DNA of 64,000 bases from SZUA-35 sp965530755. GTDB lineage: Bacteria; Actinomycetota; Acidimicrobiia; Acidimicrobiales; SZUA-35. The notes under the pieces were generated by a model. The model was not told where the DNA came from. It did no database searches and saw only the letters and a list, made by a program, of their open reading frames with translations. The position numbers and the translations under genes are program-made. The stretch covers positions 1 to 64,000 of the forward strand of contig CBESNA010000012.1 in assembly GCA_965530755.1 (NCBI GenBank), in the 5' to 3' direction. Shown here piece by piece: positions 50,630 through 60,550 of the stretch; the first letter of the stretch is position 1; every line of letters starts with the position of its first letter.

Positions 50630-52564
50630 ATGTCACGCACGATCCGAGCCACCGACCTGTTCGACCTTCGATCGGTTGGCGCGGTCAGCACCTCCGGCGA
50701 ACACATCGTTTACTCCGTCAGCTGGCCCGATCGCGACACCGACGAGAACCGCTCGACCCTTCATCTGTTCGAGGGCGGCAGCGGCCGCTCACTCACCGAC
50801 GGCCACCGGGACACAGCGCCGACCGTGTCGCCAGACGGCACGCGAGTGGCGTTCCTCAGATCCGAGCCCGAGGGGAAGCCTCAGGCGGCGATCTGCGACA
50901 TCGAAACCGGCACGGTCACGATCGTGCCCGGCTACGAGAACGAGGCTGTCCAACAGGTCGACTGGGTCGACAACGATCGCGTATTGATTCGGGCAACGAA
51001 GCGGCCGGACGAGTTCGCCGGACTCGACGCTGATGAGATCAAGCGTCGTCCGCTCGTGACGCGCCGCCTCGACTTCCGGTTCAACGGTCGGGGCACCACC
51101 CTTCACGCGAGGGGCGCCATCGACATCGTCGAGCCGGCCACGGGCACGATCACCCCGATCACACCAACGGGAACCGACCAGCTCGCCGCCGCCGCCGCTC
51201 CAGACGGCCGATCGGTCCTGGTCGTGTCCTCCACCGACGATGACGCAGACATCACGGGACGGACCCGCGTCTGGCTGTGGACGCTCGAAGGCTCGAGTCC
51301 CACGCTCATGACTCCCGACCCGGGTCAATGGGATTCGGTCGGGTTCACCACAGACGGCCGCCCCTTCGCCTGCGGGCAACCGTCGCCCACTCGGCCCGGA
51401 CTCTCCCGACCCCATCTCCTGGCCGCCGGCGCCCCACCGAACGTGCTCGGTCCGCACGACGTGAACAGCGCTGCCACCATCGGCGGGAGCGCCGGATCTC
51501 GGACCGCCCCAGGCTCGATCTTCATGCCCGGCATGCGTCGCTCCACCGTCACAGTCGACCGTTATGACGACACCACCGGCGAGATCACGACCGTCGCCGA
51601 GGGACCCTTCGTGATCACATCGTTCGACCTGCTCGACGATGGCCAGCGCATCATCGCTGCAGTCACCACGCCGACTCGACCGGCCGAGCTGTGGGAGTTC
51701 AGCCCCGCTGGGTCACAGGTCCTCGTCTCCCTCAACGACGAGCTTCTCGCCGAACTCGACCTCGCTGTCCCCGAGCTCGTCTCCGTGCCGTCGTCCGACG
51801 GTGTCGAGGTCGAGGCGCTGCTGGTGCGGCCACCGGCGTCAGCGGTGGCCGATGCGCCGGGGCCCGGTCTGGTCTACGTCCACGGCGGACCGATGGCTGC
51901 CTACACGCAGTCGTTCTTCGATGAGTTCCAGATGGCGGCGGCCGACGGCTACACGGTCATCGCCGGCAATCCACGAGGCTCCGACGGTTACGGCGACGAG
52001 TGGATCAGCTCGATCACGGGTGCGCTCGGGCAAAAGGACTGGGACGACGTCCAGGCACTCACGGACCACCTCGCCGAACTCGACACCGTCGATGAAGATC
52101 GCATCGGTATCGGAGGCGGAAGCTATGGGGGCTTCATGGCCTCGTGGGCAATCGGCCACACGCATCGGTATCGAGCGGCCCTGGTCGAGCGAGCCGTGAC
52201 CAACTGGGAGACCATGGCCGGCACCAGCGACATCGGGAGTTGGTTCCTGCCAATGCTGATCGATGCGGACTGGCACACCGGGCTCGATGCTCTTCGGACA
52301 ATGTCACCGATGAGCTACGCAGACAACGTGGCGACCCCCACCCTCATCATTCACTCCGAGGAGGATTGGCGTTGTCCGATCGAACAAGGCGAACAACTCT
52401 TCGCTGTGCTCCGACGCAACGGCGTCGATGTCACGCTGGCCAGGTTCCCGGGTGAGAACCACGAGCTGTCTCGCAGCGGCTCACCGCGCCATCGAGTCGA
52501 GCGTCTTCGGCTCGTGCACGACTTCTACGCTTCACACCTCCTGGACAGAGCCTCCCGAGTCTGA
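50630..52564 (+). CDS. S9-family prolyl-oligopeptidase-like peptidase
   Basis: 644 residues. An N-terminal beta-propeller with WD40-like repeats (VSPDGTRVAFLRSEPEGKPQ) precedes an alpha/beta hydrolase domain: Ser in GIGGGSYGGFMASW, Asp in HSEEDWRCP and His in FPGENHELSR. It should cut short peptides. No signal peptide. Its last 33 bases overlap the convergent ABC transporter gene. Confidence 0.93.
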   Translation: MSRTIRATDLFDLRSVGAVSTSGEHIVYSVSWPDRDTDENRSTLHLFEGGSGRSLTDGHRDTAPTVSPDGTRVAFLRSEPEGKPQAAICDIETGTVTIVPGYENEAVQQVDWVDNDRVLIRATKRPDEFAGLDADEIKRRPLVTRRLDFRFNGRGTTLHARGAIDIVEPATGTITPITPTGTDQLAAAAAPDGRSVLVVSSTDDDADITGRTRVWLWTLEGSSPTLMTPDPGQWDSVGFTTDGRPFACGQPSPTRPGLSRPHLLAAGAPPNVLGPHDVNSAATIGGSAGSRTAPGSIFMPGMRRSTVTVDRYDDTTGEITTVAEGPFVITSFDLLDDGQRIIAAVTTPTRPAELWEFSPAGSQVLVSLNDELLAELDLAVPELVSVPSSDGVEVEALLVRPPASAVADAPGPGLVYVHGGPMAAYTQSFFDEFQMAAADGYTVIAGNPRGSDGYGDEWISSITGALGQKDWDDVQALTDHLAELDTVDEDRIGIGGGSYGGFMASWAIGHTHRYRAALVERAVTNWETMAGTSDIGSWFLPMLIDADWHTGLDALRTMSPMSYADNVATPTLIIHSEEDWRCPIEQGEQLFAVLRRNGVDVTLARFPGENHELSRSGSPRHRVERLRLVHDFYASHLLDRASRV

Positions 52565-54280
52565 CCGGCGATCCAGGATCGACTCTATTCGACCGCCAGA
52601 CATCGTGATCACCTGATCGGCTCGATCGATGGCGAGTTGGCGCTGGGAGACGGCGATGACGGTGGTAGAGCCGATGTCATCGAGTCGGTCCCACAGCTCG
52701 CGTTCGGTCGTGACATCGAGGGCGCTCGACAGGTCGTCGACGACAAGCAGTTCTGGGTGGGTCAGAAGGGAGCGGGCGGTGGCGACGCGCTGCGCCTGGC
52801 CACCGGACAGGCGGAGTCCGCGAGCACCGACCATCGTTTCGATCCCGTCGGGCATCTCGGAGAGATCGCGGCCGAGAGTCGTGAGCTCCAGCACCGCATT
52901 CAAGTCCGAGGTCGCCCGGCCGAGGGAAATGTTGTCGGCGATCGACTCACTGAACAGCCGCGGGATCTGCGGAAGGTGGGCGGCGTTCGGGGGCACGAAC
53001 CACGCACCGACATCATCGACCCGCTCGCCGTTCCACCAGAGTGAACCCTCGTCGAGCGGCACCAGACCGACCAGGGCCCGCACGAGGGTGGTCTTTCCTG
53101 CACCCACTGGCCCGGTGATGACGGTGAACGTGCCGCGATCGAAGGTGAGGTCGATGCCGGTGATGCCCTCGCCGTTCGACGGGTATCGAACGGTGATCCC
53201 TCTCGCCTCCAGCCGCTGGAGCGGCACCCGAGGAGGGTCGACTTCGCGCAGGAGCATCTCCTCTGCCGCCTCGATCGTCACGGTCCGGTCGGCCAACACG
53301 TCTGACACCCGACCGGGCGCCACCATCTCGCCCATCCGCTCATAGGAGACGACGGCCTGTTCACGAGACGTGATCATGCGGGCGACGTAGCGCGGCAACT
53401 CGCCCAACTGGCTCGAATAGGCGACGAACAACGCCAGATCGCCGACGCCGAAGTCGCCAGACCTGACGGCCGGGACCAGCACCAAGAGCATGAGCCCGAT
53501 GGTGACGTCCGCGGTCGACGAGGAGATGCCGTCGATGGTCTGCTGCAGCACCGTGTCGCGCACTGCCGTTCGTCGACGGATCTCCGTGTACCGCTCGAGC
53601 CGGCCGACCGCGGCGCTCTCTCGGCCGGCAAGCCGGAAGGCGAGCATCCCGGTGAACGTCTCGCCCATGAACGACGTGACCCGACCCGTGGCTTTGCGGT
53701 CCGCTGAGCGAGCTGCGTACAGCCGAGGCGTGAGCAACCGGGTGATCACCGTGACGATGGTCAGCGGGATGAGGACCACGAATGCCGCCCGTGCATCGAT
53801 CGACGACATCACGATCAGGGCGCCGGCGGCGTACACCAGGTAGCCGAGACCATCGAGCCAGGAGTCGGTCCACAGAACGGTGTCGCGGGCATCGTCGGAG
53901 AACCGTGAGATCGCTTCGGCAGGACTGTCCGGCAGGCTGGCCGCCTTCGGGCCCCCGCTGACCGTCTGTGCGTGCAGCATGTTGGTCCGAATGAGGGTGA
54001 GCGCGGCGACCCACCAGCGCACCACCACGTACACCGCGATGGCGAAGACCACGAAGCGAAGCAGCTCGCTGACGCCGAGCAGAACGAGGAATCGAGTGAT
54101 CGATTCGGACCTGCTGAGCGCATCGAAGGCGAGCTTCAACAACCAACCAGTCCACAGGGGGAAGAGGAAGAACGCAGTCCAGGTCAACCATGACCACACC
54201 CAGAGTCGCGAACGGAAGGTGCCCGTTCTCCACCCGAAGAGGAACGGCCGGACGCGATCTTCGTTCTCGGGCGTCCTCAT
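52532..54280 (-). CDS. ABC exporter half with degenerate catalytic site
   Basis: 582 residues: a six-helix membrane domain (about 1-320) and an ATPase domain. Walker A GPVGAGKTT (about 390-398) and the signature LSGGQ are intact. Walker B reads LLVVDDLSSALD, with Asp in the place of the catalytic Glu, and the H-loop reads AVSQRQ with Gln for the usual His. It should pair with the next gene product as a heterodimer with one weak ATP site. Its ATG overlaps the stop of that gene (ATGA). Substrate unknown. Confidence 0.9.
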   Translation of the reverse strand: MRTPENEDRVRPFLFGWRTGTFRSRLWVWSWLTWTAFFLFPLWTGWLLKLAFDALSRSESITRFLVLLGVSELLRFVVFAIAVYVVVRWWVAALTLIRTNMLHAQTVSGGPKAASLPDSPAEAISRFSDDARDTVLWTDSWLDGLGYLVYAAGALIVMSSIDARAAFVVLIPLTIVTVITRLLTPRLYAARSADRKATGRVTSFMGETFTGMLAFRLAGRESAAVGRLERYTEIRRRTAVRDTVLQQTIDGISSSTADVTIGLMLLVLVPAVRSGDFGVGDLALFVAYSSQLGELPRYVARMITSREQAVVSYERMGEMVAPGRVSDVLADRTVTIEAAEEMLLREVDPPRVPLQRLEARGITVRYPSNGEGITGIDLTFDRGTFTVITGPVGAGKTTLVRALVGLVPLDEGSLWWNGERVDDVGAWFVPPNAAHLPQIPRLFSESIADNISLGRATSDLNAVLELTTLGRDLSEMPDGIETMVGARGLRLSGGQAQRVATARSLLTHPELLVVDDLSSALDVTTERELWDRLDDIGSTTVIAVSQRQLAIDRADQVITMSGGRIESILDRRSDSGGSVQEV

Positions 54281-56040
54281 GTCGTCACCACGTCATCGAA
54301 GACGGCACTCGAGCCGACCGACAGAAGCATGGCGTAGTGACTGTTCTGGTCGGCCCGAAGCTCTACGGTGCTGCCGTGTTCGAGCACGACACCACCATCC
54401 AACACCAGGATCTCGTCGAGTCGTTCGACGGTCGACAACCGGTGAGCGATGACGACTGCGGTGCGACCCTCGAGAAGACGATCGATGGCGTGGGTCACCC
54501 GTGCCTCGGTCTCCGGATCGATCCGCGACGACGCTTCGTCGAGCAACACGAAGTCCGGCGAACGCAGGAACAAACGGGTCAACGCGATCAACTGACCCTC
54601 ACCACCAGACAACCCGGAACCAGCGGGTCCGAGCTCGGTGTCCAACCCTTCTGGCATCGCCTCGACCCAGTCGAGCAATCCGAGTTCTGACAACGCCGAG
54701 CGAAGCTGATCGTCGGCGATCGAGTCGTCGAAGAGCGTGAGGTTGTCGCGAATGGATGCCCCGAACAGGTGGACGTCCTGCGACACCACACCCGCCCGGG
54801 CCCGAAACTCCGCCACCTGCACGTCGGCGAGCGGCACATCACCGAAGCGGATCTCGCCTGCGGTTGGCTCGACCAGTCGAAGGAGCAGCCGAGCCAGCGT
54901 CGTCTTGCCGCTCCCGGTTCGCCCGAGCACGCCGAGCGACCGTCCCGCTGCGAGGTGCAGCGACAGCTCGTGGACGACCCGGTTGGGGTCGTCTTCGTCT
55001 GCGTATTCGAAGCTGACCCCATCGAGCGTCAGGTCGAGCGCCCCGTGAGGAAGATGGCGTCGGCCGGTGTCTGCGATCGTCGAGCGCTCGTCGAGCAGCT
55101 GGAGCGTCCGACTCATTCCGCCGGCGGCCCGCTGGACCTGTTCGGTTTCGTCGGCGAGACGATCGAGCGGGTCACGCAGCACCTGGGTGTACTGGAACAA
55201 CAGGAACGCCGTGCCGAGCGTGATACTCCCCCGCCGCAGCAGCGCGGCATCCGCGGCCAGCACTGCGATGCCGCCGACGACGAACACTGCATTGGACATC
55301 ACCCACAGGCTCACGCCCTGCCGTTCGCGGCTCAGCGTCGACCGGAGGACAGCAGCGCTGGCAGCCTGGAACGTCGCGACCGCATGGCTTCCACCTCCGT
55401 TGCTGCGCAGGTCGTCGGCACCGGTGAGCCGCTCCTCGATCTCGCCGAGCATCCGACCCGTGGCCGCCTGTTCAGACGCCGCCTCGGAGACTGCCTTGTC
55501 GCGCAGGAACCACATCGCGGTGAGAGCCACCGCGAGGTACGCCGCCATCGCCAGGCCGATCGTCCAGCTCCGCCACGTGACCACGATCAACAGCCCGACG
55601 AGCGTCGCCAGCGCGGCAGCAGCCCGGGCAAGGAAATCGGAGATGAACTCGCTGAGTGCGGTGACGTCGCCGTCGACCCGGCTCACCAGCTCACCGGGGC
55701 TGGTCGATCGGTGGAAGCCGAGATCGAGACCGAGCACGTGATGTGTCAATGTCGACCGCAGCTCGTTGGTGACATGCCATGCCAGATCGGTCGACGCCCA
55801 TGCCACGGCAACGGCGATGAGCTGGCGACCGAGCCCAAGGCCGATGTAGACGGCGGCGAGGAGCATCAGGCGAGACTGGGTCGCGCCTGCTGCGGCCTCG
55901 TCGATGAACACCGCTATGAGGAGCGGACCGATCAGCGGGAGCAGACCGGCCACCGACACCACGGCGAGCATCGCGGCCGACCGGGCGCGATGAGGTGCCA
56001 AGAGCCCGAAGAGGGCGCGCCAGTGGTTCGATCGAGCCAT
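54277..56040 (-). CDS. ABC exporter half with canonical catalytic site
   Basis: 587 residues. Six membrane helices, then an ATPase domain with Walker A GRTGSGKTT, signature LSGGEGQ, Walker B FVLLDEASSRID (Glu present) and H-loop VIAHRLST (His present). It supplies the working Walker B Glu of the heterodimer. Members export lipids, peptides or drugs; the cargo is not evident. The ATG at 56040 (MARSNHWRAL) starts the conserved region; sequence upstream is antisense to the neighbouring gene. Confidence 0.92.
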   Translation of the reverse strand: MARSNHWRALFGLLAPHRARSAAMLAVVSVAGLLPLIGPLLIAVFIDEAAAGATQSRLMLLAAVYIGLGLGRQLIAVAVAWASTDLAWHVTNELRSTLTHHVLGLDLGFHRSTSPGELVSRVDGDVTALSEFISDFLARAAAALATLVGLLIVVTWRSWTIGLAMAAYLAVALTAMWFLRDKAVSEAASEQAATGRMLGEIEERLTGADDLRSNGGGSHAVATFQAASAAVLRSTLSRERQGVSLWVMSNAVFVVGGIAVLAADAALLRRGSITLGTAFLLFQYTQVLRDPLDRLADETEQVQRAAGGMSRTLQLLDERSTIADTGRRHLPHGALDLTLDGVSFEYADEDDPNRVVHELSLHLAAGRSLGVLGRTGSGKTTLARLLLRLVEPTAGEIRFGDVPLADVQVAEFRARAGVVSQDVHLFGASIRDNLTLFDDSIADDQLRSALSELGLLDWVEAMPEGLDTELGPAGSGLSGGEGQLIALTRLFLRSPDFVLLDEASSRIDPETEARVTHAIDRLLEGRTAVVIAHRLSTVERLDEILVLDGGVVLEHGSTVELRADQNSHYAMLLSVGSSAVFDDVVTT

Positions 56041-56138
56041 TCGGACGACCGTAGTGGGCGGCGATCGACAGGTCTCTCGAATTCCGCCGCGACGACCGAC
56101 CGCGACTCCCCCGCGGAGCGGCCAACTACGCTCCGGCC

Positions 56139-57128
56139 ATGTCCGTCGCCGTGCCATTTCCGACCGAGCTCCCGACGGGGTACGCGTTCGACGAGAACGA
56201 GCCACGATTCGATCCCGACCGACACCTTCAGCTCGAGATGCCCACCGACATCGTCACGCTGGCCGATCTCGGATATCAGGACGACGAGATCGCAACGAAG
56301 GCCACACCTGTCGCCGCATCATCTGCATTTCGCATGTTGAGCGACGAGGGCGCCGCAGTGATGCTCGAGGTCGCTCGACGACTCCGGGCGCACCACAAGC
56401 CGGCTGGAGACCGAATCGAGCGGATGACCAGAGGCGGCTGCTACCGGTCACGCTGGTTGCGTGACCTCTGCGTCAGCCCCGTACTGACCGAGCATCTCTC
56501 ATCGATCTACGGCATCACCGTTCACCCGCATGCGATGCCCCTTCACCTCGGCCACCTCAACTACGAGCCGACACGAATCAACACCGCGGTCGACAAGTGG
56601 CACCACGACACGCTTCCGCTCGACTTCGTGCTGATGGTCACGGACCCCAACGCCGTTGCCGGCGGCGAGTTCGAGTACTTCACCGGCACGAAGCACGAGG
56701 CGGCAGCTCTCGCCGCGGAGGGACGTACCCCGCAACGGGACCGAGTGGTCGCACCGGCCTTCGACGGGCCCGGCTACGCCATTGCTTTACACGGCGACAT
56801 GGTCGTGCACCGTGCCGCCCCGCTGACCGACCTCTCGGAACGCATCACCATGGTGAACGGGTACGTCGCAGCTGACCGGTCCGCCGATGATCAGAGTCGC
56901 AGCGCTGATCTCATCGGGGTCGACGATCCGGAGTGCCTCTGGACCGAGTGGGCCAAATTCGCCGCATGGCGCACACAGGGGCGACTCTCCGCCCTGATCG
57001 ACGACCTGCCGTTCACCAACGATCGCGACGCCGTCGTGGCCGAACTCGAGTCGTCCATCGCCGGTGTCCGCCAGGCAATCGACGAAATGCGAGCCGGGCC
57101 TCGGTCAGCTTCCCACTACGGAGGCTGA
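56139..57128 (+). CDS. Probable Fe(II)/2-oxoglutarate-type oxygenase
   Basis: 329 residues. WHHDTLP (His155-x-Asp157), a second His in MVVHRA (His224) and Arg235 in SERITMV have the order and spacing of the HxD...H...R motif of 2OG oxygenases within a double-stranded beta-helix. The glycine-rich NAVAGGEFEYFTG segment sits where such enzymes have a core strand. N- and C-terminal regions are not assigned. The substrate may be a small molecule. No close family is recognised. It is divergent from the ABC pair (98 bases apart) and tail to tail with ppx. Confidence 0.65.
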   Translation: MSVAVPFPTELPTGYAFDENEPRFDPDRHLQLEMPTDIVTLADLGYQDDEIATKATPVAASSAFRMLSDEGAAVMLEVARRLRAHHKPAGDRIERMTRGGCYRSRWLRDLCVSPVLTEHLSSIYGITVHPHAMPLHLGHLNYEPTRINTAVDKWHHDTLPLDFVLMVTDPNAVAGGEFEYFTGTKHEAAALAAEGRTPQRDRVVAPAFDGPGYAIALHGDMVVHRAAPLTDLSERITMVNGYVAADRSADDQSRSADLIGVDDPECLWTEWAKFAAWRTQGRLSALIDDLPFTNDRDAVVAELESSIAGVRQAIDEMRAGPRSASHYGG

Positions 57129-57129
57129 G

Positions 57130-58728
57130 TCAGCTCGATACGAGGTCGGTGTCGGACGCCAAGGGCGGGCGGACACTGACATCGATGCCGAAGGCAGACG
57201 CCAGCAGCGGCGATCGCTCGGTCGCTGCGTAGATCTCGACCTCGAGATCCGAACCGTCCGAGGCGAGGGGTTCGATCTCGAGTCGGTCGTCACTGATGAA
57301 CACTCGAAGCGACGACACCGACGCAGCGTGGCGACGGTCGAGACCGATCGCCACACGCAGGATGCCGGCAAGCGTACGAATCAACTGTTTGTCGTCACTC
57401 GACAGCGCAGCGAACTCGTCGTGTTTCTCCGACGGCTGGCTCTTGCGGTGGTAGCGAGCGATCACTGCGATCAGCTCGATCTCACGGTCAGTGAAACCGG
57501 TCAGCTGCTCGCTGTTGCGGATCACGTAGTAGCTGTGCTTGTGGTGACTGGAGTGCGAGATGAAGAGACCGACGTTGTGCACCAACGCTGCTGCCTCGAG
57601 CAGCTCCCGTTCGCTCTCGCCGAGTCCGTGCAGCTTGGCCGTCCGATCGAAGAGCTGCAGGGCCAGATCGGCGGTGTGAAGCGCGTGATCCGGATCAGGG
57701 TCGAGCTGCTTCGCAAGGCGGAGGAGGTTCGAACGGCGGAGATCGTCGAGCTGTTGAACGCCGACGGCGCCGAAGCGGTCGAACAGGACCCCCTCCCGAA
57801 GCGCGTACTCCGAGATCGTGAACTCGGTCAGGTCGAATGCTCGACGAATCTCATCGAGCAGGATCGAGCCGGCGACGATGATGTCGACCCGCTTCGCGTC
57901 GAGCCCAGTGATCTTCTGGCGCTCTTCGCTGTTCTTGGACACGAGCTCGGCTACCACAGCGGAGAGTTCGTCAGCGGAAAACACGACACCGTTCATCTGG
58001 CGGGTGCTGTCACCTCTCGCCGCCGCAGCGATCGTGGCGATCGTCGTGGCCGTCCCAGAACTCGCGATGGCCACCTCAGGCTGATGTCCGCCGAGCTCGT
58101 GCGCAACCGGACTCAGTGCAGCACGGACGTACTTGTGGCAGGCCTCGACGGCTGCGCTCTTCACGTCACCGTCGCCGGTGATGATGTCGGGGAAGAAGCG
58201 TTCCGTGAGCCGAATGGCGCCGAGCTTCATCGACCGGGCCTCGATGGCCTCGGCACCCAGGCCGACCAGGAACTCCGTGCTGCCGCCACCGATGTCGATC
58301 ACCAGGAGACGCCGGTCGAACACGGGTAGAGCCTGCAGCACACCGAGATGGATCAAACGGGCCTCCTCGAAACCGCTGATGACCTCAACGTCGATGCCCA
58401 ACTCGTCGCGGGCGCGGTTGATGAAGTCGGCCTTGTTGGTGGCTTCGCGCACGGCACTGGTCGCCACCGCGACGAGCTGCACTTCACCGAAACTCGCTGC
58501 CACCTTCGACATCCGAGAAAGGGCGGCGATACCGCGGTCGATCGCCTCGGGCGCGAGCAGTTTCATCTCGCCACCGCCCTGCCCGAGACGCACCATCTCC
58601 TTCTCGCTGGTGAGCATCTCGAACCCACCGTGCTCACCGATGCGAGCGACGACGAGATGCATCGAATTCGTCCCTATGTCGATGGCGGCTCGATAGGGGG
58701 AGGGTTCGGCAGCGTCGTTCACGCACAC
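57130..58728 (-). CDS. ppx: Exopolyphosphatase / pppGpp phosphatase (Ppx/GppA)
   Basis: 532 residues. AIDIGTNSMHLVVARI is the sugar-kinase/actin-like phosphate-1 loop, ATSAVREATNKADF and VIDIGGGSTEF carry further ATPase-type loops, and the C-terminal all-helical domain contains AALVHNVGLFISHSSHH and ARYHRK as in E. coli PPX. It releases phosphate from polyphosphate or pppGpp. GTG start; an internal GTG two codons later is possible. Confidence 0.93.
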   Translation of the reverse strand: MCVNDAAEPSPYRAAIDIGTNSMHLVVARIGEHGGFEMLTSEKEMVRLGQGGGEMKLLAPEAIDRGIAALSRMSKVAASFGEVQLVAVATSAVREATNKADFINRARDELGIDVEVISGFEEARLIHLGVLQALPVFDRRLLVIDIGGGSTEFLVGLGAEAIEARSMKLGAIRLTERFFPDIITGDGDVKSAAVEACHKYVRAALSPVAHELGGHQPEVAIASSGTATTIATIAAAARGDSTRQMNGVVFSADELSAVVAELVSKNSEERQKITGLDAKRVDIIVAGSILLDEIRRAFDLTEFTISEYALREGVLFDRFGAVGVQQLDDLRRSNLLRLAKQLDPDPDHALHTADLALQLFDRTAKLHGLGESERELLEAAALVHNVGLFISHSSHHKHSYYVIRNSEQLTGFTDREIELIAVIARYHRKSQPSEKHDEFAALSSDDKQLIRTLAGILRVAIGLDRRHAASVSSLRVFISDDRLEIEPLASDGSDLEVEIYAATERSPLLASAFGIDVSVRPPLASDTDLVSS

Positions 58729-58753
58729 GTGATAGCAGCCCTACGCTTCGTGC

Positions 58754-59524
58754 GTGGCCTGGATCCTCACCATCGACTTCGACCGCGCCGCCGGAGACGT
58801 CGACCCCGCCACAGAAGCGATCACGGAACGGCTCTGGGAGCTCGGCACGAACGGCGTCGCTCTGATCCCGGCACCGGACGGGAGCAGGCCGGCCAAGGGA
58901 CCGGCTCTGCTCTCCGGGTTCGACACCGAACTCGAAGCCGTCGCCGCTCGCGACGAGCTCGGCGGCTCGATCGCCCCAGTCGACGAGGCAGCATGGTCGA
59001 CGCCGGATGTGGCGACGATCGAGGTTGCAGGCCGGACGCTCACCATCGACGCAGGCCGGAGCTTCGGTCACGGCGCACACCCGACCACTCGGTTGTGTCT
59101 CGCCGCACTGACCGAACACCTCTGCGCCGATCAGTCTGTGCTGGACGTCGGCTCCGGAAGCGGCGTGTTGTCCCTCGCAGCTGCTGCGCTCGGTGCCCGT
59201 TCGGTGACTGCGATCGACATCGACCCACATGCCACCGAAACCACCAAGGCGAATGCGGCCGCCAACAGCATCGCGATCGACGTCTCGACGGCCACGATCG
59301 CCGAGCTCGCCGGACCGTTCGACGTGGTCGTCGCCAACATGCTCGTGGCCGAACTGGCACCGATTGCCGACGACGTGCGCCGCCTCGCCGGCGGGCTGTT
59401 GATCGTGAGCGGTGCGCTGGGCGAGCAGCGCGACCGTCTCACGGGTGTGCTGAGCCCTTCGACATTGGTGAGCGAACTCAGCGAGGGTGAGTGGATCGTG
59501 CAGGTGCACCGCATCGCGTCATAG
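58754..59524 (+). CDS. prmA: Ribosomal protein L11 methyltransferase (PrmA-like)
   Basis: 256 residues. The N-terminal substrate domain is followed by SFGHGAHPTTRLCLAAL, SVLDVGSGSGVLSLAAAALG (SAM motif I), AIDIDPHATETTKANAA and FDVVVANMLVAEL, the PrmA pattern (ANxL). It trimethylates L11 in other bacteria; this short version may have a narrower specificity. GTG start, 25 bases from the divergent ppx start. Confidence 0.85.
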   Translation: MAWILTIDFDRAAGDVDPATEAITERLWELGTNGVALIPAPDGSRPAKGPALLSGFDTELEAVAARDELGGSIAPVDEAAWSTPDVATIEVAGRTLTIDAGRSFGHGAHPTTRLCLAALTEHLCADQSVLDVGSGSGVLSLAAAALGARSVTAIDIDPHATETTKANAAANSIAIDVSTATIAELAGPFDVVVANMLVAELAPIADDVRRLAGGLLIVSGALGEQRDRLTGVLSPSTLVSELSEGEWIVQVHRIAS

Positions 59525-59599
59525 CGATGAGCGACGAGCGGTTCGGTACGCCGCGTTCGGCTTTCACGACCCAGCGGGCTTGGCAACTACGTTGGTGTG

Positions 59600-60550
59600 A
59601 TGGCCCGTTCCTTCACCAATCGCATCACCGAATCGCTCGGTATCCAATACCCGATCATCCAGGCGCCGATGGGTTGGATCGCACGCAGCCAGTTGGCATC
59701 CGCCGTGTCGAACGCCGGGGGTCTCGGGATCATCGAGACCTCGTCTGGCGAGCTCGACAACATCAGGGCCGAGATCAAGAAGATGCGCGATCTCACCGAC
59801 AAGCCGTTCGGCGTGAACATCGCGCAGGCGTTCGTTCGTGATCCCGACATCGTCCAGTTCGTGATCGACCAGGGGGTGCGCTTCGTCACGACCTCGGCCG
59901 GTAACCCGATGGCCTACACCGCACAGCTGAAGGAGGCCGGACTGACCGTCTACCACGTCGTTCCGACGCTCAAGGGAGCATTGAAAGCCGTGGAAGCTGG
60001 CGTCGACGGCCTCGTGGTCGAAGGCGGAGAGGGCGGTGGTTTCAAGAACCCCGATCCCGTCGCATCGATGGTCCTGTTGCCCCTGATTCGCTCGAAGGTC
60101 GACGTCCCCATCGTGGCCGCCGGCGGCATGCTCGACGGTCGATCGATGGTGGCCGCATTCGCGCTCGGCGCCGAAGCGATCCAAATGGGCACGAGGATGG
60201 TTTCCGCGGCCGAGAGCCCCGTTCACGAGAACTGGAAGAACGCCATCGTCGAAGGCGGCGAGACCGACACCGTGTTCCTCAACCAACGGCACTCCCCCGC
60301 TCTTCGAGCCATCAAGACCGAACGGTCCGAGGGCCTCCAGTTCGTCGAGCACAACGTATTCGGCGACTTCGGCGATCCTCAGAAGCTCTACTTCGGCGGC
60401 GACATGAACGCCGCGATCGCTCTCAGCGGGCAGGTCCAGGGCCGCATCGATGCCGTGGTTCCCGTGGCCGACGTGATCAACAGCTGCGTAGAAGAGTTCT
60501 ACGACATCATGGACGACATGGCCGACCGCTACCTGCGCGCCGACGCATGA
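59600..60550 (+). CDS. Nitronate-monooxygenase-like flavoprotein
   Basis: 316 residues. TIM-barrel FMN fold: YPIIQAPMGWIARSQLASAVSNAGGLGIIE, VEGGEGGGFKNP, VPIVAAGGMLDG and GAEAIQMGTRMVSA. In typical NMOs a His sits in the GGHxG loop; here that loop reads GGEGGGF, so the catalytic mechanism may differ, as in FabK-like or other members. A GTG one codon upstream (59597) is an alternative start. The stop overlaps the rhodanese start. Confidence 0.85.
   Translation: MARSFTNRITESLGIQYPIIQAPMGWIARSQLASAVSNAGGLGIIETSSGELDNIRAEIKKMRDLTDKPFGVNIAQAFVRDPDIVQFVIDQGVRFVTTSAGNPMAYTAQLKEAGLTVYHVVPTLKGALKAVEAGVDGLVVEGGEGGGFKNPDPVASMVLLPLIRSKVDVPIVAAGGMLDGRSMVAAFALGAEAIQMGTRMVSAAESPVHENWKNAIVEGGETDTVFLNQRHSPALRAIKTERSEGLQFVEHNVFGDFGDPQKLYFGGDMNAAIALSGQVQGRIDAVVPVADVINSCVEEFYDIMDDMADRYLRADA

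Noticed and set aside
54769..56340. 523-codon plus-strand frame opposite the second ABC gene
   Set aside because: Antisense to a clear ABC exporter gene; Arg/Gln-rich with no domain.
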